Shown piece after piece: positions 10,248 through 21,676 of a DNA stretch of 64,000 nt. Numbering within the stretch: the first letter of the stretch is position 1; each line of letters starts with the position of its first letter. The position numbers and the translations under genes are program-made. The notes beneath the pieces are model-generated. The model was not told the DNA's origin. It searched no databases and was given only the letters and a program-made list of their open reading frames with translations. This DNA comes from Eopsaltria australis (Eukaryota > Chordata > Aves > Passeriformes > Petroicidae), in contig JAVTVJ010000822.1 of NCBI GenBank assembly GCA_034509425.1, positions 1 through 64,000 of the forward strand. The letters run 5' to 3'.

Positions 10248-13039
10248 GGTCAGCTGTCAAAAGCCCATTCCAGTGTCTGAGGCACTCCAAGTTTTGTTGG
10301 TGGGGGGAGGGAGAAAAGAGCAGTTTGTTTTATTCCTGAAGAGTCTGGGGAAGTGAAGGATGGCGAGACTGAAGCTGAGGGGCTTTCCCGAGGCTGACAA
10401 GCCCTCCAGAAATCCCAGCACTTTGCCAAGGCAGCACCATCCAAAGCCTTGGGAACAAACTGCTGCCAACTGCAACCCTCCTGAGCTGAGCAAGAGGCCT
10501 GAAACAGCCAGAATAATACAGATATTTCTGCCTATTTTCACTAAATGTCACCACACACCTCGCGCTTTGAAGAGGCAGAAGATGCTGAACGTCCGAGCTG
10601 GAGCAGCCTCTGCTTCCTCCTGCCCCCAGCAGAAGGGAATGTCTGGGACAGCACTTTGCAAATCTGCCTGGAAAAACATGGCATTATTCAGAGTGTATGA
10701 TTAGTCTTGCACGCTCTCCTTGTTATAAATATGTAACACATGCTCCAGTGCAGAATGTGATAATGTATTCCAACATGATCTTTATTGCTGATATTTAAAA
10801 ACCTGTTCCCTGAATATGCACAGTTTAAATTTCACATGAACGTACATCTCCCATTTTTCCTGGTTTGAAGCATAAAGTCTCTCAGGCAAAATGTAGGTTT
10901 TATGTCAATCCATTTTTACCCCTTCCCTCAGCTCGTTTGTCTTCAGTTAAATATTTTCTTCATCTTCCACGGGAAAATATGAATTATTCTAAAGCACCAA
11001 GTGCTGCAGTGTGCGTGCATCTGTGTTTGTTGGGAAGTCAAAATACAAACAGTGGAGAAGATATCCTCATTTGTTTTCCATTCCAGTTCTTAAGTGATAT
11101 GTTAGGAAGCAATCATAATAAAGAGGAGCTGGAGGAGCCGGAGAAATTATTTCTCAGTGAGACAGCAGCCTGCTGTTATCTCTAATCTAAGAGGCACTGG
11201 ATGGAGGTCATCTTCTGATCAATGAAGTGAAATTCACTTTATGATGCTGCAAACAGACAGAGAATGGTACAATCAAGTGCTTTCTGAGAGAAAACAGAAG
11301 CAGCCAGAGAGCGAGGGGAGAGCCATAACAAAAATAAACAGATTTATTGCTGTACAGAGCCTGTTTTCCAAGGGCCCTGTAGTGCAGGAAGAGGATGCTG
11401 CCCTCCTTCAGCCTCCTGGATATTCCAAGTATTGCCAAGACCTGAAATCACTTTACCTGCCCAGGACAGTGCTCTGGACATACAGAGTTAACAACATGCC
11501 CTGCCACATCCAAAGATGATCCCTCCCAAAGGAAATCAATTTAAGTTCCAGGCTGAACACTTAAATATGTGATGTAATCCGACTTCCAGGAATTCTGAAT
11601 GTGGAATACTGACAGCTTTTGTGTTCCACAGTCTCCACAAACTCCAGGGCCTGGCTCTCTGCTTTGCCCATATTTTGCTTTTCAAGAGGAATTTGACTCA
11701 ATCAGGTCGTACAGAACTGTTTGATATGATTTTGGATCTCTAAATAATACAGATTTCAAGGCCTGATCAAAATGTTTGCTACTGAAGTTTTATATTTGGA
11801 GTATTAAGCATGGACCTGCCCTGGTAATTGAGCAAAAATTGGATGTGTGATGCAGCCTGTGCCACAAGAAAGCCTTAAAACAGGGTCTGCTGCTTTTTTT
11901 TTTTTTTTTCCAGACCTCACAAAATCAATGGAAAGGTAATGAGAGCCCTTGCTGTCAGTATGGATTAATCTGGAATTCCCTGGCATCGTCAGATCCGTGT
12001 GCATCAAAACATGGGTTTATATCAAAAGTTGGAACAGCGGCTCAAAGAGCTCAGGAGTTCAAAAAAATGACAAGAGCCAGCGAACTAAAACGCCTCCAAT
12101 TTCTATGGTTTGCAAACTTCAAAAGGTGTGATTGTGCTGGGAGGCTTTGATCTCAATATTACTTTTTTATTGCCTTTGAAGTCCAAAGCAAAGGGCCGTT
12201 GCAGTGGGATCTGGAGGTGCTGGGTGTTAATTTCCTATAGCCATGTTTAAGGTACATCATATTAACTACTGACCATTGGATGCTAAAGAATGGAACCAGA
12301 ATAGAGAGGATTTTCTTATTAAAGGGGGTTTCACACTCAGCAGTGTTGATGCAGTTTGGGTTTTCCCAACAAAAAGGTCGCTGATGATCAGGACCTCAGG
12401 AAGGTGTTCTGTGGAATATCCCACATTTTTAATAATCAGCTGTTACAGCTGAGCAGGAGTTGAAATTCTGTCAAAATTATCCACCATGTGTTATTTTTGG
12501 AGCTTGTCAGGGAGCCCTCCAAGGGGGAGGCTGGTGAGGGGCTGGAATCTCTGCCTGCTCCCGAGACAGAAACTTGACTCTGTAAATCAGCACCAGCGTC
12601 TGCCTTCAAACAGCAGAACTGGAAAGGAAAAATAGAAAGGGCTGCATTTATATGGCTTGTAAAATATTCATTTATGTGCTGTGCTCGAGGAGAATCGATC
12701 TCTGGAGAGCAGGAGGTTTCTCCATCTCAGTCACTTTACATTAGAGGGAAGAGCTGAGTGGGGTGAGGTGTCACGGGGACAGTGATGGGGCCAAACAGGG
12801 CAGCAGGTGCTGGCTCTGAGCTCTACATGGGGCAGGGGGACATCAGGGCAACAGGAGAGGGACGTGAGCTCATCCCTGTGCCTCTGGGGTTTGATTCCAC
12901 TCAGGGGAAAATTGAAATGATTTTGTAGATTTGGTCTTCAGTGACTCTTGTTTTTTCTGCTTAATTATAGCAAGGTTAAAGAGGGAGGCAGTGGTTTATC
13001 CCTTTTATGTACAGGCAAAAACTGGGATTCCTGGGGTGG
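10248..13039. other. Unique non-coding sequence
   Basis: Single-copy DNA with a 16-base T-run at 11894-11909. The opposing open frames at 10250-10704 (64-114 codons on both strands) lie in a locally GC-richer patch, but overlapping frames on both strands argue for composition rather than coding. No domain is recognised. Confidence 0.45.
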
Positions 13040-13118
13040 CCTTTGCAGGGCCAGGAGCTGGATTTTGGTGCTCCTTGTGGGTCTCTTCCAATTCAGAAAA
13101 TCTTGATTAATCTATGAA
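13040..13118 (+). mobile_element. CR1 LINE 3'-end fragment, diverged
   Basis: GCAGGGCCAGGAGCTGGATT, CTCCTTGTGGGTCTCTTCC, AATTCAGAAAATCTTGATT correspond to the 3' tail of the CR1 group ending in CCTTGTGGGTCCCTTCCAAC. The copy at 36960 is the same type in reverse orientation. Divergence is high and the 5' boundary is approximate. Confidence 0.68.
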
Positions 13119-14506
13119 TTGATGATTGTGAAAATGAATCTGTTTTCAGATGGGGCACAGCAGGTTTTATGTTTTGCTCCTCCACAACTCCCTTTTGCTC
13201 CCGGGCACTGGATGTGCTGCAATATTCCATGTGATGGGATGTGTGCAGCTGGACTGACTTTCTGAGTGTGGCCTCTTGAAATCACTTCTTGAGCAGTTCC
13301 TTCATCAACAGAGAAAATTTCCATCCATTGGATTCTCTAAACCTGCCAGAGCCCCAAGCAAGGCAGTGCAGATAATGTGAGATGTGATGTGGGCTGGCAC
13401 AGGATTTTCCACTGACCAGTGCCACCAATCCAGTGATTTTTTCCAGTTAAAATACCCTTTCAAGATTTTAAGTGAGGCATTCTACTGTGAACGGGGTTCT
13501 TTAAGAATTTTCCTGATGTTAAGAACTCATGAAGAGTTTTAACAACAGACTTTTACACAGTTAAACTGAGCAATAACTCCTCTAATGTTTTCAGCTTCTC
13601 CTGACAATAATGCCTTTGCTTTATTCACGCTCATGTCAATAAAGGCAGAGGTTTTGACAGCAGTTTTATACATCAGCACAGATCTGCAGTGCTGAGTATT
13701 ACCTGTGTTATCAATTGGCTAACACCTTCCACAAGAGAGGTGTCTCTTTAGAAAGCTGTTCCTTTTATGAGTGTCATCAACTCCTGTCAGCCTGACACCG
13801 CCAGGTTTGACTGGGTTTGAAGTTTTTGTTGTTGTTTAAATTTGTGATAACGTTGAGTGAACGTTTTTGGAGGGATGGATGTTGAAAAATGCTTTCTGTT
13901 CACACATAAACAGCTTCATTCAGCCGCTTTTTTGTGAAAGCTCTGAGATCTGTGGAGGAAAAGACTTAAGTAATAGAGTGATTTGCCATGCTTTAGGTGC
14001 TAAACCGGCACAGGTGTAGCTCATGCAGAGGCAGTGACTGACTGCAGCTCTGAATGTCTCTGTTTAAAAGCTCTGTGCAGAATCTCCATTGGGTTTTGGA
14101 TAACCCAAGGGCTGACAGGCACTGGGAGCACAGGGAATGTACAAGTGAATAATCTTACCCCAACAAGGAATGCTTTATTAGCAAGTATCAGCAATATTTA
14201 TTTTTCCATGTTAAGAAAAAAGAAAACTAAACTGACTTTTATATTTCTAACAGTGCAAATCGGTGTGGATTCACAATTTATGGATGCAGGAAGAGCACAG
14301 GCTTGCTGACAAACTTCAATTTTTCACTGTTGGTGAAGGGAACACCAACACAAAGAGAATTAACAACTGGCACTGCTCAGCACCAGCTTTTGTCTGCAAC
14401 TGCCAGTCAAGGCCACCCTCCTGGAGAAGACCAAGGAAGCATCAGCCATGATTTCAACAGGTGACACTAAATCTTCCCAAAATCATCATTGCCAGCCTCC
14501 TATCAA
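13119..14506. other. Unique non-coding sequence
   Basis: No repeat or gene is recognised. Short open frames at 14034-14451 end within or just before the CR1 copy and have no family resemblance. Confidence 0.45.
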
Positions 14507-14753
14507 CATAGAATCCCAGAATCCCAGGAGGGATTGTTGGAAGAGACATTAAAACCCATCCCATTCCACCCCTGCCATGGACAGGGACACCTTCCACTAT
14601 CCCAGGCTGCTCCAAGCCCTGTCCAACCTGGCCTTGAGCACTTCCAGGGATCCAGGGGCAGCCACAGCTTCTCTGGGCACCCTGTGCCAGGGCCTCCCCA
14701 CCTTCAATATATTAAATATTAGGAAGAAAATCTTCCTAATATTTAATATATTG
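14507..14753 (-). mobile_element. CR1 LINE 3'-end copy, reverse orientation, ending in a palindrome
   Basis: From AGAATCCCAGAATCCCAGG the reversed tail runs through GCCATGGACAGGGACACC, CAGGCTGCTCCAAGCCCTGT, AGGGATCCAGGGGCAGCCAC and CCTGTGCCAGGGCCTCCCC. At 14705 the expected CCTCACAGGG stretch is replaced by an AT-rich arm, and the following TCTTCCTAATATTTAAT is still recognisable as CR1. The element therefore continues through the palindrome. Confidence 0.92.
14705..14753. repeat. Perfect 23-bp inverted repeat with a 3-base loop
   Basis: Arms 14705-14727 and 14731-14753 are exact reverse complements around AAA. The right arm is recognisable CR1 sequence; the left arm is not, so it appears to be an inverted copy of the right arm. 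The pattern fits a replication template switch at the native GGAAGA...TCTTCC quasi-palindrome of CR1. Confidence 0.97.
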
Positions 14754-17700
14754 TACCAACACACCGAAGCTGAATGTAGATGGAGAGCAGGGAGCAGCTG
14801 CTTTCATTCTGGGAGGCCTCTTTCTGAATATTTACATGTGAGATATAAATCACCCCTAACACATCAGTCAGTGTAATAGGTTCCTGTAATTAAATGAGAG
14901 CTTTATTGAATAAATTACACACTCTTAATTATACGTGTAAGACTCTCTGGCAATTCCTTTGACTTTATTGCAGATAAAACAATGACCTTGTCTATTTTCA
15001 TAGTGCTTGATAATTTAAGAAGATTGAAGAAGTGTTAATTGTGAGTTGGCCAAGAAGTCTTTAAAATGCTTTAATACCTTTAATAGTATTAACTCAATAT
15101 TGAGATAAGATTATTCCTTGCACTTTCTGTGTACTCACAGTGCCAGGCATTGCTGCTCTTACCTCACCTGTGAGAGCAGTGGAGCTTGGGGTGGGTTACA
15201 AAAACCAGGAGAATGCTGGATTAGTCTATAATATCCACAAATCGATTTTCCTTGATGGAGTGGAGAGTCAGGAATTATCAGCATCAAATCAGCAAGGATT
15301 TTATGCAAATGGATGCAGAATTAGAACAGCAGCAACTTGATGACATTGGCCTTATTTTTTTGTATATTAGTCAATAGTTGCTAAGTTTACAACTTTGCCT
15401 TTCCTTTGGCATCTTTATTTATAATTGAGTTATTTATACATGCACACAAGTACAAACTCACCCATTGGACACTGGAATGAAATCCCAGCGAGGTTTTATT
15501 TTTGTTTACTGCTTCCTCCCATAAATGCCCATCTCTCAAATCTCTGCAGAGCTCCATCGATTCCTGAACTATCATCTCCCACTTTATTGAGTACAAGTGG
15601 TGACTGATTGTCCCCTGACACTTCAGCAAGGACTTAAATATACAGGAAACAAGTTTTAAATAGGCTATGACTTTATTAAGATACCACCACATCTGGGAAG
15701 TTATTTGGGATGGTTGGGAATTTCTGGATAATTTTTTCTGGTCTCGCCCCCCCACTGGAAAAAAAAAATTGCTGATTTGCCCAAATCCAAGCCGTTTGCT
15801 AAGCAGAATTTGATTCAACAGATCCAATTAAAAAGAAAAAAGAAGCCAGAGCAGTAGCAGGTTGACACTGTTAACTGGAGATTGTGCTTTTCCTTGTGAT
15901 GGCAATTTTTCAACATTTTAATGAACTTCCACTTGGAAAAAAAAAAAAAGGGAAGTTGAAACCAATTAATTTGAGTGACCTGACAAAAAAAAAAAAGAAC
16001 CAGGGGGAGTGTTGGTGGGTGGCAATGTGAGATCACAGCTTTACACTCTGTCTCGTACAGAACTTCCCTGCAAACTGCTGAAAACCTGGGGGAAAACCAA
16101 GCTCAATCCACACTCGGTGGGGAACTTCCTTGTTGCACTGCTGATCTCCTCCAAACTTGGAGAAAACTTGGGGATTAAAAGGGAAAATCAGCATTAACAG
16201 CCTGTTTTTTATCTTTTTGGTGTCTTCTGCTTTCCTGAGAGCAGCTTGTTTCCATCAACAGAGTTGAGATTGGGGTCCTGCTTGTTTCTCATCTCTTCTC
16301 AGCAAATTCCAGCCCATCCCTGGTCCTGTTTAGCTTTGTTGGGATCTTCCTGAGATTCCCCTTTTTGCCTCAATCCTATTGAACACCAAATTTTTGTGCT
16401 GTACAATATTGATCCGTTTCTAATCACGGCTTCGCTTAAAACTGGGCATTGCTGCAAAATCAGATCCTGTCGAGTTAGCTTGAAATCACTCTGGCTCACA
16501 GAAAACTCTTGAATTTAAAGTTTGAGACCATCTTCCATTTAAAACAACATTTTAAAAAATTAATTTGCACCCGTGCTCAATAGGGCACAGGAAGGACAGC
16601 AAAGCTTTTCACCAGGGGATTGAAAACTACAGCAAATAACTTCTGCAGTCAGAGAAAAATAACCTAATAGCAGCTTTCTCTGGGAACTCACAGGATTTCT
16701 CTGTTCAACGGAGCAGGAAAATGCATGTGCTTTGCATGAATATAGAAATGAAGAAATTATTCATCAAGCAAAAATATAGGTGTTTCTTCAAGAGTTTCCA
16801 TTGCTGTGGAAATGCGTTTTCTTTTTTGACACAGTTTTCCTGCTCCGCTGTCTGATGGATTGATCTAAGATGGGAGAGGAAGTGCTTTCCTTCCTTGGAT
16901 GATAGAGAAAAGGGAAGAAAGAAAAACTTAAGCATTACGATGCCAAAATGTGTTTCATCTGCTTCAGTTCTGCCTGAGAGAACTGTTCAGCACTTTCCCC
17001 CTTAGCAGAAGTTATTGCTTTACCTTCTCTGCCTCTTTCCACAAGTTTTCCTATTTCTTCCTTAGTTTCCCATTTTTTCCTTTGTATTTTATCATTCTCA
17101 AGACAGCAAAGCACCTGCTCCCAAAAGTTATCCAGAAATATCCCAATTTGGCAGGTGGGTGAGGACAAAACTGCTTTGCTATTGAGACTCTAAATTTCAG
17201 AATTTTTAATTGAATTAGCGCACTTTTCCAGTCCACTCTGAGAGGAATATTGATCACTTCTCTGTCCCCAATATTATTCTTATTTCTCTGAGACTTTTTA
17301 ATAGAAAAATGGTGCCTTTCTCTAAATGCAGAGCTTTATTTATTTGAATCTCCTGCCCCAATTACCTAAATTAATATAAAGATATCAGCTGGAGACAGAC
17401 TGGGGGACTAGGGGTATTTTTTCTTGATTGAGTTTCTACCTGTACATCTCCCAAAGCAAATAAATCCAGTTCGGAATCAAATTAAGGAGGTTCACACCAT
17501 GCTTTGTATTGGTTCATTTAATACGTGTAAAATCCACCTAATTTAGTTAATTCTATACAAGGTGTGGCAGCTTGAAACTTGTTTTTTTTATTCAACCAGT
17601 AATGGATCTCCTTTATGGGAATTAAGGTTTTCTAAAACATGATGAATTTTTTAAATTGTGAGCAATAATGTCCAGGTTTTTAAGCAAAATCTTCTTTACC

Positions 17701-19827
17701 CACAGGAGTCCTTTGAGAAAAAAATGGTTTGGATGACTTGACAGACACCTGTCAATGGAGACATCCCAAATCACTTAAAATATTTAATATTTTTGTCTAA
17801 TATTACAGCTGGACTCTTCAGGCATCTCCAGAAATCAGCTCACCAGCTCTTCTGAACCTCAGCTTGAGGAGGTTCTCTAAGTCCTACAGGAAGCTCAGAT
17901 TGCCTGTAGGATTAGGAAAATAATAAGATTTCATTAATTTGGGGATTAAGAAGCATGAGAAACGGGTTTACTGATTTCTGATAGTCTCACTGCAATCAAG
18001 CATCATTTTCTTGTAGCAGTTCTGGCACTTATCAAATGGAAAAAAGAAAAACTAAACACAATCACATAAAAACAATTAAAGCCCTGAGTGTAACAAAGTT
18101 TGATGTGAAACACGTCGAGAAAACCAGGATGGGTTTTGCTCCAGTGGAATTCCTCAGGTGAGTGAAAATCATCTCTTTTTTCCCCTGTTTTTATTCCAAA
18201 ATCGCAATTTTTAGGTGGAATTCTATTGTACAAAACACCGAGAAATCTCAGCGAGCCACCAGCATTTCCCCCAGTCCAAATGCAAACCCATTTTCCATTT
18301 CAATATTTAATTTCAGCAATGATAGCACAGGCACCAAGGCCTGGTGAATTTTATCTGCTATCTTGAACAGAAGGGTGACAAATTCCAGCAATGCCTCAAA
18401 GGAAGGTCAGCCCTGCACACAAATGACACCTCAGCCTTCAGCTGGGGCGTTGCTCTCCAAAGCAGGAATGATTGGAGGGTGCCAAATTTCAGGGTGTGAA
18501 GTAATTCAGCCTCAGTTTGACTCAATGAATGACTGTGGCACTGAACTCCTGAGCTTCCAGCTTGATTGCAGCCCATAAATTCTGCCAGATCAAACCCACC
18601 ACTAATTCCATGGGCACTGAGAGCACAGCAGCAATGGGAAATACAGGAAATTCAGGACTTTTTTATCCCCTTTTATTTCTTTCTTGCGGAAGGGAGAGGA
18701 CGTTGCTGAAATAAAACGTTTTTCGTTTTGTGCGAATTTCTCAGCTTTGCTGGAAGTTTCAAAGCCCAGCTCTCTGATCCATGATTTCGTGGGTTCTGCT
18801 TAAAAGATAACATCCTCCAAACAGGATTATTTTCCTGGATAAGGCAGGAAAGATCTATTTTTAAACTCCTGCTGTGAATCAAGCCAAAGAAAGACCCGAA
18901 ACCATCAAGTGCAGGCGCGGGCCGTGCTCACAGCTGACAGCACCATCAGGTTGGGAATGCTGCAAGGATAATCACAGCCAGGCAACTTTTGGGTCATTTT
19001 TTAACCAATATTGATTGGCTGACTCTGCAAATGTGGCAGGAGAAAGGCTGGCTGATGCTCATGGAGTGCAGGGTGCTGGGGTCAGGGAGCAGCACGAGCC
19101 AAGGGTGCCCAGTGCACGCTTTAATGAAGTCTGACATGGAAATTCAGTGACCTTGTGTTGTACAAGAGCAGGGATATCGTGAGCTACATCAATAAAACCT
19201 GAACAAGGTCCTTTTTTGCAGCTGAAAGGAGTCTCTGACACCTGAGCTGCCATAAATATTCATTGGGAAAATGGGCCAAATGGTGTTGAGGGTTATTTGT
19301 GGTAGGACTGGGGGCTGCGTTTGGGTTTATGCCACGAGAAATGAAACAATGGGGATTTTATTTATGAAAATATATTAGAAGGAGCAGTTTAAATTGGAGT
19401 TACAAATGTGGGTTTAGGAGACTTTTCACATGGATTTGATGAAAATATTTAAAGAAGGGGGATACAGATTGTGGTCCACTAGTGATCAAAAAGTTCTGAA
19501 GTGTTTTGCAGAGCATCACTGAAGGTCCTGATGAGATTATTTTACAAGGCCTGTTGTCCATTTAAAAGCTCATTTTCCTTTGAAATATCCCAGGTTATTA
19601 TCTGAAATAGGAAAAGCATTTCATCCTTTCTTAAGAGGAGTTCTCTGATCAGGGGAGAGCAGTTCTTGTTATTTCAAAATAACATCTGCATAGTCAAAAT
19701 TCAGTAACAGCTTTTGAATATACCTGGACTTAGCTTTTGTTAGTATCTTGTTTTTCTCTGGAATGTGAAGATTACGATCAAAGTTTATTAACTTCAGTTT
19801 TGCCAGATCTCAGCTGTGGGAGACTTC
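14754..19827. other. Unique non-coding sequence, 5 kb
   Basis: The longest stretch without a recognised transposon in the first half of the window. It contains A-runs at 15759-15768, 15937-15949 and 15985-15996, and a small CpG patch at 18896-18924 (GGCGCGGGCCGTG). A 146-codon minus-strand frame at 15387-15827 has no recognisable domain. Much of 15000-15150 and 17500-17700 is rich in TTAATT-type motifs. Confidence 0.45.
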
Positions 19828-20242
19828 TCCAAGGTGAGCAGAGGGATGGAACAGCTCTGCTGGGAGGAAAGGCTGGCAGAGCTGGGATTGTTCAGCCTGG
19901 AGAGGAGAAGCTTTGGGGTGATCTCAATGTGGCCTTGCAGGGCCTGAAGGAGCCCCAGGAAAGATGGAGAGAGACAATTGACAAGGGATGGAGGGACAGG
20001 ACACAGGGAATGGGTTCAAGGTGACAGAAAGTGGGATCAGATGGGATATTTGGCAGGAATTGTTCCCTGTGAGGGTGGGGAGGTCCTGGCACAGGGTGCC
20101 CAGAGAAGCTGTGGCTGCCCCTGGATCCCTGGCAGTGCCCAAGGCCAGGTTGGACACTGGGGCTTGGAGCACCCTGGGACAGTGGAAGGTGTCCCTGCCA
20201 TGGCAGGGCTGGCACTGGATGGGCTTTAAGGTCCCTCCTCAC
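19828..20242 (+). mobile_element. CR1 LINE 3' portion, longest copy in the window
   Basis: About 415 bases of sense CR1. The order is GAGCAGAGGGATGGAACAGC, GGCAGAGCTGGGATTGTTCA, GCCTGGAGAGGAGAAGCTTT, CAGGGCCTGAAGGAGCCCC, GGACAGGACACAGGGAATGG, TTCCCTGTGAGGGTGGGGAG, then CCCAGAGAAGCTGTGGCTG, GGCCAGGTTGGACACTGGGG and ATGGGCTTTAAGGTCCCTCC. The upstream part corresponds to the C-terminal end of the CR1 reverse-transcriptase frame (the LFSLEKRRLRGD-like region), here degraded. It stops before the final AAACCATTCTGGGATTC tail. Confidence 0.93.
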
Positions 20243-21479
20243 CCAGGCTGCTCTTCACTTCTCTCAGTTCTACATCCAATAAATCTGCAGATCTGGGTAA
20301 TTCTGTCTCTCTAATTCCAGCAATCAGCAGCCCTGCCCAGAGCCCTCACTCAAACCCTGCCTCAAGCCCTCTCCTGCAGGAAGGCAGCCCAGCTGCTCCC
20401 GTTTGGGGACGTGGAAGTGGCACATCCCAAACCCAGCAGAGGAGCCACTCCAGCCAAATGTGGGCCAAGCTCTGCTCTGCTGCTTATTAAACACCATTCA
20501 TCACAGCACTCTTAATGTGCCACAGCTGCGTGTGGAAACGCTGCCATTCGTGTAGCAAAGATATCTCCTTAAACTACTTTTTCAAGGTTATTTTTAGCCT
20601 TTAGCTATTGCTCAAACTTAAGATGCAGGCATTGTTGTTTTTAGGGGCTTTTAACGGATTCTGGCCACACTGAAAACAAGAATTTAAAAATATCTGCTTA
20701 TTTTAAAAGAAATATCCAACTGTGCTTTGTCAGCTCAGTAACAGCCACAATCTGGCTTCACTTTGGATTTTGCACCTTACAGCTGCAGTTTCCATGCAGG
20801 CAAATTTTGATGAGAGCTTTGTGCACATGGATATTGTTGGCAGAAGCTCTTTGTTCCACCTTTGTTAAAAAAGGAATACCTGTATTTGTAATGCACTTAA
20901 TTATGTACAAATACATAAATAAATTTGCCTAGTGCATTATAAATACATCTATTTATGTATAAACACATAAGTCAGCAAATACATACATTTATAAGTTATC
21001 AGGATTTTGCTTTTCCGATTGTGTTTCTTCCAGTTCTTCACTCAGGGGCATTTCTGGCCCATCATGGGCTGATTTATTTTTCCAGAAGGCCATGGAGTGG
21101 TTTTATGTTGCTCAGCTGCCTGGGTTGGTGCTGGGAGGGCACAGAAAGGCTGGAATGGGTAAATGTGGAAGGAATTGTGTCATATTTCATATTCAGGCAA
21201 CCTACAGCTGGAATTCTGACATCACTGCCTATATGCTATCAAGTCATTGTAGAAATAGGAAAAATCTCAGGTAAAATTTGTGATTTCTAGTTTTTCCCAA
21301 GCATATGAAATTGTTTTAAAGAGAACAGATTTTCCCTAAGTGTGCTGGAATTACAGGTTGATATTTTATTAATACATCCCCAAACCCTGATGTGGAAGAG
21401 AGGTAAATCCACAGCACAGGATGATGGGTGCTTTGAGAAGCTGGGCTGCCCCTCTTGCAGGCATCTTCATTTTTGGGGA
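20243..21479. other. Unique sequence with an AT-rich hairpin zone
   Basis: Single-copy DNA. The segment 20881-20975 is AT-rich and forms several inverted repeats, the largest with arms 20881-20897 and 20931-20947. A 111-codon frame at 20955-21290 is hydrophobic but matches nothing known to me. Confidence 0.5.
20881..20947. repeat. Imperfect 17-bp inverted repeat, 33-base loop
   Basis: The left arm TGTATTTGTAATGCACT pairs with AGTGCATTATAAATACA with one mismatch. The loop holds a smaller TATGTA-CAAA-TACATA hairpin, and TTATGT/ACATAA pairs occur just downstream. No flanking target-site duplication was found, so a MITE is not supported. Confidence 0.85.
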
Positions 21480-21676
21480 GGTTTAGAGAAGACCTCAGGA
21501 AAAATTTCCTCATGGAAAAAGCTGTCAAGGGTTGGAACAAACCACCCAGGGTAGGGGTGGAGTGCCCATCCCTGGAAGTGTTCAAAAAAGGAGTGGATGT
21601 GGCACTTTAGGACGTGGTTTAGGACTTGATGAGCTTAGAGGTCTTTTCCACCCTTAAAGATTCTTTGATTCTATTC
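21480..21676 (+). mobile_element. CR1 LINE 3'-end fragment, older subfamily
   Basis: It contains AAATTTCCTCATGGAAAAAG, CTGTCAAGGGTTGGAACAAA, CCACCCAGGGTAGGGGTGGA, CCATCCCTGGAAGTGTTC, a GTGGATGTGGCACTT block, and the terminus GGTCTTTTCC...AAGATTCTTTGATTCTATTC. The repeated GATTCT-GATTCTAT end is the CR1 3' microsatellite. It resembles the subfamily at 2345 more than the GAAGCTGTGG group. Confidence 0.87.

Noticed and set aside
20881..20947. Inverted repeat considered as a MITE
   Set aside because: No target-site duplication at the ends and no second copy in the window.
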